Below are positions 61,028 to 64,000 of a stretch of DNA of 64,000 bases, piece by piece. Source of the DNA: Mycolicibacterium stellerae (GTDB lineage: Bacteria; Actinomycetota; Actinomycetes; Mycobacteriales; Mycobacteriaceae); NCBI RefSeq assembly GCF_003719305.1, contig NZ_RARC01000006.1:173996-237995 (forward strand), in the 5' to 3' direction. The translations under genes were made by a program, and so were the position numbers. Under the pieces are notes generated by a model that was not told where the DNA came from, did not search any database, and saw nothing but the letters and a program-made list of their open reading frames with translations. How positions within the stretch are numbered: position 1 is the stretch's first letter; each line of letters begins with the position of its first letter.

Positions 61028-61933
61028 ATGAGCACCATTCTCGTTGGCTCAGCCCCTGATTCGTGGGGTGTGTGGTTCCCCGAGGATCCCGGCCAGACCC
61101 CCTACCCGCGGTTCCTCGACGAAGTGGCGGCGTCCGGTTACAAGTGGATCGAGCTGGGCCCGTTCGGCTACCTGCCGACCGATCCCGAGAAGCTGTCCGA
61201 CGAACTGGCGTCACGCGGCCTGAAGCTGTCGGCAGGCACGGTCTTCGAGCATCTGCACCAAGACGATTCATGGGATGCAGTGTGGAAGCAGATCGAGGAC
61301 GTCGCGAAGCTGACGGCGGCCGTGGGCGGCAAGCACGTCGTCGTGATCCCCGAGATGTGGCGTGATCCGTCGACGGGCGCCGTGCTGGAGGACCGCAATC
61401 TGACCTCCGAGCAGTGGCAGAAGAAGACCAACGGCATGAACGAGCTCGGCAAGGCGATGTTCGAACGCTACGGTGTTCGTGCGCAATACCACCCGCACGC
61501 GGACAGCCACGTCGACACCGAGGAGAACGTCTACCGCTTTCTCGACGGCACCGACGGCGAGTTCGTGAACCTGTGTCTGGACACCGGCCACATCAGCTAC
61601 TGCGGCGGCGACAACATCGCGATCATCGAGCGCGCCCCCGAGCGGATCGGCTATCTGCACCTCAAGCAGGTTGATCCGGAGGTGCAGGCCAAGGTGATCG
61701 CCGAGGACCTGCCGTTCGGCGAAGCCGTCAAGCTCGGTGCGATGACCGAGCCACCACGCGGAATCCCCGATATGCCACCGCTTTTGGCGGCCATCGACAG
61801 GCTCGGCGTCGACGTCTTCGCGATCGTCGAACAGGACATGTACCCGTGTGAGGTCGACGCACCTCTGCCGATTGCCAAACGCACCCGTCAGTACCTCGGC
61901 TCGTGCGGTGTCCCCTCCGTGAAATTCGCCTAG
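61028..61933 (+). CDS. iolE: Inosose dehydratase
   Basis: IolE removes water from scyllo-inosose to give the trihydroxycyclohexanedione used by IolD. The 301-residue TIM barrel begins ILVGSAPDSWGVWFPEDP and shows metal-binding blocks HPHADSHVDTEENV, LCLDTGHISYCGGD and YLHLKQVDPEV, with the terminal glutamate in AIVEQDMYP. Length and start are typical. It starts 3 bp after iolD. Confidence 0.95.
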   Translation: MSTILVGSAPDSWGVWFPEDPGQTPYPRFLDEVAASGYKWIELGPFGYLPTDPEKLSDELASRGLKLSAGTVFEHLHQDDSWDAVWKQIEDVAKLTAAVGGKHVVVIPEMWRDPSTGAVLEDRNLTSEQWQKKTNGMNELGKAMFERYGVRAQYHPHADSHVDTEENVYRFLDGTDGEFVNLCLDTGHISYCGGDNIAIIERAPERIGYLHLKQVDPEVQAKVIAEDLPFGEAVKLGAMTEPPRGIPDMPPLLAAIDRLGVDVFAIVEQDMYPCEVDAPLPIAKRTRQYLGSCGVPSVKFA

Positions 61934-61952
61934 TAGCAAGTCAGGAACGAAG

Positions 61953-62990
61953 ATGTCTGACCTCAGGATCGCCGTACTCGGTGTCGGCGTGATGGGCGCC
62001 GATCACGTCGCCCGCATCACGAATCGCATCAGCAACGCCCGCGTCGTCGTCGTCAACGACTACCTTTCCGAGAAGGCCGAGCAGGTCGCCGCGTCGGTGC
62101 CGGGTGCCCGCGCGGTCGGCGACCCGCTGGACGCCATCGCCGACCCCGACGTGGACGCTGTCGTGCTCGCCACACCCGGCCCGACGCACGAGAAGCAGCT
62201 GCTCGCCTGCCTGGAGCACGGCAAGCCGGTGCTCTGTGAGAAGCCGCTGACCACCGACGTGGAGACCTCACTCGCCGTGGTCAAACGGGAGGCAGAACTC
62301 GGCAAGAAGCTGATCCAGGTCGGGTTCATGCGCCGGTTCGACCACGAGTACGCCCAGCTGAAGGCACTGATCGACGGCGGCGAATTCGGCCAGCCGTTGG
62401 TGCTGCACTGCGCGCATCGCAACCCCGCCGTGCCGCCGTCGTTCGACAGCGCGATGGTGGTGCGCGATTCACTGGTGCACGAGGTCGACGTCACGCGCTT
62501 CCTGTTCGACGAGGAGATCGCCTCGATCCAGATCATCAAGCCCGCACCGAATCCCGTTGCCCCGCAGGGGCTTGCCGACCCGCAGATCGCGATCATGCGG
62601 ACCGAGTCCGGCAAGTTCGTCGATGTCGAGCTGTTCGTCACCACCGGTGTGGCCTACGAGGTGCGCACCGAGCTGGTTGCCGAGAAGGGCAGCGCGATGA
62701 TCGGGCTGGACGTCGGCCTTATTCGCAAGGCCGCACCTGGCAGCTGGGGAGGCCGCATCACGCCCGGTTTCCGGGAACGCTTCGGACAGGCCTACGACAC
62801 CGAGTTCCAGCGCTGGGTCGACGCGGTCCATGCCGGGGACGTCACCGGTAGTTACGTCGACGGGCCCGACGCATGGGACGGCTACGCGGCGGCCGCCGTC
62901 TGCGAGGCCGGCGTCGAATCGTTGCACAGCGGCAGGCCCGTCGAGGTCCAGATCGTCGACCCGGCGTCGATCAAGGGGGTACAACGATGA
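61953..62990 (+). CDS. Gfo/Idh/MocA family inositol dehydrogenase (second IolG-type)
   Basis: This 345-residue NAD(P)-dependent dehydrogenase has IAVLGVGVMGADHVARI for cofactor binding, LCEKPLTTD with the catalytic lysine, QVGFMRRFDHEY and VRDSLVHEVDVTRFLF at the active site. It resembles the iolG and oxidoreductase genes within corynebacterial and mycobacterial iol operons. With another IolG at 53599 and two more relatives at 42480 and 44353, the locus can probably oxidise several inositol isomers (myo, scyllo, chiro). Its stop overlaps the next gene by 4 bp. Confidence 0.9.
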   Translation: MSDLRIAVLGVGVMGADHVARITNRISNARVVVVNDYLSEKAEQVAASVPGARAVGDPLDAIADPDVDAVVLATPGPTHEKQLLACLEHGKPVLCEKPLTTDVETSLAVVKREAELGKKLIQVGFMRRFDHEYAQLKALIDGGEFGQPLVLHCAHRNPAVPPSFDSAMVVRDSLVHEVDVTRFLFDEEIASIQIIKPAPNPVAPQGLADPQIAIMRTESGKFVDVELFVTTGVAYEVRTELVAEKGSAMIGLDVGLIRKAAPGSWGGRITPGFRERFGQAYDTEFQRWVDAVHAGDVTGSYVDGPDAWDGYAAAAVCEAGVESLHSGRPVEVQIVDPASIKGVQR

Positions 62991-63862
62991 AGATCGCATT
63001 GGATCCGACGCCATTTCACCACGACTACGACCTGCTCGACTTCCCGCGTCTGGTAGCGGAATTGGGCTATGAGTACCTGCAGCTGACGCCGCACCGGGAC
63101 TTCATCCCGTTCTTCAACCATCCGCGCGCCGACGACGACCTCGTCGCGCAGTTCCGCAAGGCGTGCGCGGACGCCGGGGTGGGGATCGCGTCGGTGCTGC
63201 CGGTGCTGCGCTGGTCCGGTCCCGACGAGGACGCCCGCGAAGCCGCGGTGCGCAACTGGAAGCGCGTCGTGCAGATCACTGTCGACCTCGGGGTGAACGT
63301 CATCAACACCGAGTTCTCCGGCCGCCCCGAGCGCGCCGAGGAATCCGAACGGGCCTTCTTCCGATCCATGGAGGAGTTGGTGCCGATCTTCGAACGCGAA
63401 GGCATCGATGTTCGAATCGACCCGCACCCAGACGATTTCGTCGAGGACGGGCTGGAAGCACTGCGGATCATCCGCGGCGTCAACTCACCCAACATCGGCA
63501 TGGTCTTCGTCGCGTGCCACAGCTATCACATGGGCGGCAACATGGGTGAGATCATCCGTGCCGCAGGCAACAAGCTGCGGCTGGTGCACGTGGCCGACAC
63601 CATGGACCACCACCGCAGCCACGGCCTGCGATACATCACCAACCCGCCGGGCAACCCGGTGCGGGTGCATCAGCACCTGAAGATCGGCGACGGCGACGTC
63701 GACTGGGACGAGTTCTTCGGCGCCCTTGCCGATATCGACTTCTACAACAGGCCCGACACCGTGATGGTCTCGTCCGTCTTCGCAGAGGACGAGAACGCCC
63801 ATGAGGTATCGCGCTACCAACTGAACACCATGACCGAATACATCTCGAAGTTTGGAAAGTGA
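62987..63862 (+). CDS. IolH-like sugar phosphate isomerase/epimerase
   Basis: This 291-residue TIM barrel starts MKIALDPTPFHHDYDLLDFP and contains EYLQLTPHRDFIPFFNHPR, IDVRIDPHPDDFVEDG, GMVFVACHSYHMGGNM and LRLVHVADTMDHHRSHG, with many histidines around the metal site. These fit the IolH group found in actinobacterial iol operons, whose precise reaction is not settled. The ATG at 62987 overlaps the dehydrogenase stop, and iolA starts 2 bp after its own stop. Confidence 0.87.
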   Translation: MKIALDPTPFHHDYDLLDFPRLVAELGYEYLQLTPHRDFIPFFNHPRADDDLVAQFRKACADAGVGIASVLPVLRWSGPDEDAREAAVRNWKRVVQITVDLGVNVINTEFSGRPERAEESERAFFRSMEELVPIFEREGIDVRIDPHPDDFVEDGLEALRIIRGVNSPNIGMVFVACHSYHMGGNMGEIIRAAGNKLRLVHVADTMDHHRSHGLRYITNPPGNPVRVHQHLKIGDGDVDWDEFFGALADIDFYNRPDTVMVSSVFAEDENAHEVSRYQLNTMTEYISKFGK

Positions 63863-63864
63863 TT

Positions 63865-64000
63865 ATGAGCAAAACGATTTCGCATTGGATCGATAACAAG
63901 GCCTATCCGGGTAATGGTGGGTTGACGGCGCCGGTGACGAACCCGGCGACTGGTGAGGTGACTGGTCGGGTGGTTTTGGGCGGTGTGGAGGATGCCCGTG
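63865..64000 (+). CDS. iolA: Methylmalonate/malonate-semialdehyde dehydrogenase, CoA-acylating (3' partial)
   Basis: Only the first 45 codons are in the window. The N-terminus MSKTISHWIDNKAYPGNGG followed by PVTNPATGEVTGRVVLGGVEDA is typical of MmsA/IolA, which convert malonate or methylmalonate semialdehyde to acetyl- or propionyl-CoA. This is the expected final step of the inositol pathway. The start ATG 63865 is 2 bp after the IolH-like stop. Codon third positions here carry more G and T (GGT, ACT, GTT, TTG) than the C-rich genes upstream, a visible change in style. Confidence 0.88.
   Translation, partial: MSKTISHWIDNKAYPGNGGLTAPVTNPATGEVTGRVVLGGVEDAR

Overview
The window is high-GC actinobacterial DNA, almost certainly from a fast-growing environmental mycobacterium (Mycolicibacterium type). 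The central block nadE - proB - obg - rpmA - rplU - rne - ndk - (membrane protein) - DUF4233 - folC - valS - Rv2449c-like - rpf - mobA - korB - korA keeps the order I recall for Mycobacterium tuberculosis Rv2438c-Rv2455c. Around it lie accessory catabolic genes that host-restricted mycobacteria lack. No rRNA, tRNA, insertion sequence, prophage or CRISPR array was seen.

Layout. (1) 1-9.6 kb: an operon with the end of a dipeptide-type ABC transporter, a Rieske oxygenase, a sarcosine-oxidase-like flavoenzyme and a methyltransferase. It faces a CocE-type hydrolase and a DmpA-type peptidase, with a divergent HDAC-like amidohydrolase beyond. Together they look like uptake and breakdown of an N-methylated, amide- or peptide-linked compound. 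(2) 9.7-14.5 kb: glutamine-dependent NAD synthetase, an isochorismatase-type hydrolase, Hsp20, a sirtuin and an unknown protein. (3) 14.5-39 kb: the conserved housekeeping block on the minus strand, with translationally coupled pairs (proB/obg, DUF4233/folC/valS, korB/korA). It also holds a prolyl-oligopeptidase divergent from an HxlR regulator across a near-perfect palindrome, two tandem resuscitation-promoting-factor genes, and a 1 kb AT-richer gap without a recognisable gene.

(4) 39-49.5 kb: a secreted four-cysteine protein; a LacI regulator with a four-gene operon (2-oxoglutarate dioxygenase, two Gfo/Idh/MocA dehydrogenases, one TIM-barrel isomerase); a 919-residue LuxR/AAA (LAL-type) regulator; a DUF4242-like small protein; and a second secreted paralogue. 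The two secreted-protein genes and the small-protein gene share an identical 11-bp box, GGGAAACACCT, 25 bp upstream of a TANNNT -10 hexamer. I propose a small regulon of the LAL regulator; this is the most novel signal in the window.

(5) 49.5-64 kb: an inositol catabolic locus. It has a three-gene sugar ABC importer, a LacI repressor with two operators flanking and overlapping a SigA-like promoter, an IolG and a TIM-barrel enzyme, a GntR regulator, then iolC - Cgl0158-type aldolase - iolB - iolD - iolE - iolG - iolH-like - iolA (cut by the window end). These genes import inositol, oxidise and dehydrate it, open the ring, isomerise, phosphorylate and cleave it, and oxidise the semialdehyde to an acyl-CoA.

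Convergent gene ends often carry strong hairpins. One inverted-repeat family (arms containing GAGCAGACGCAAA) occurs twice, once between convergent genes and once inside a divergent promoter region. Functions are read from motifs and remembered family knowledge only; no search was run.
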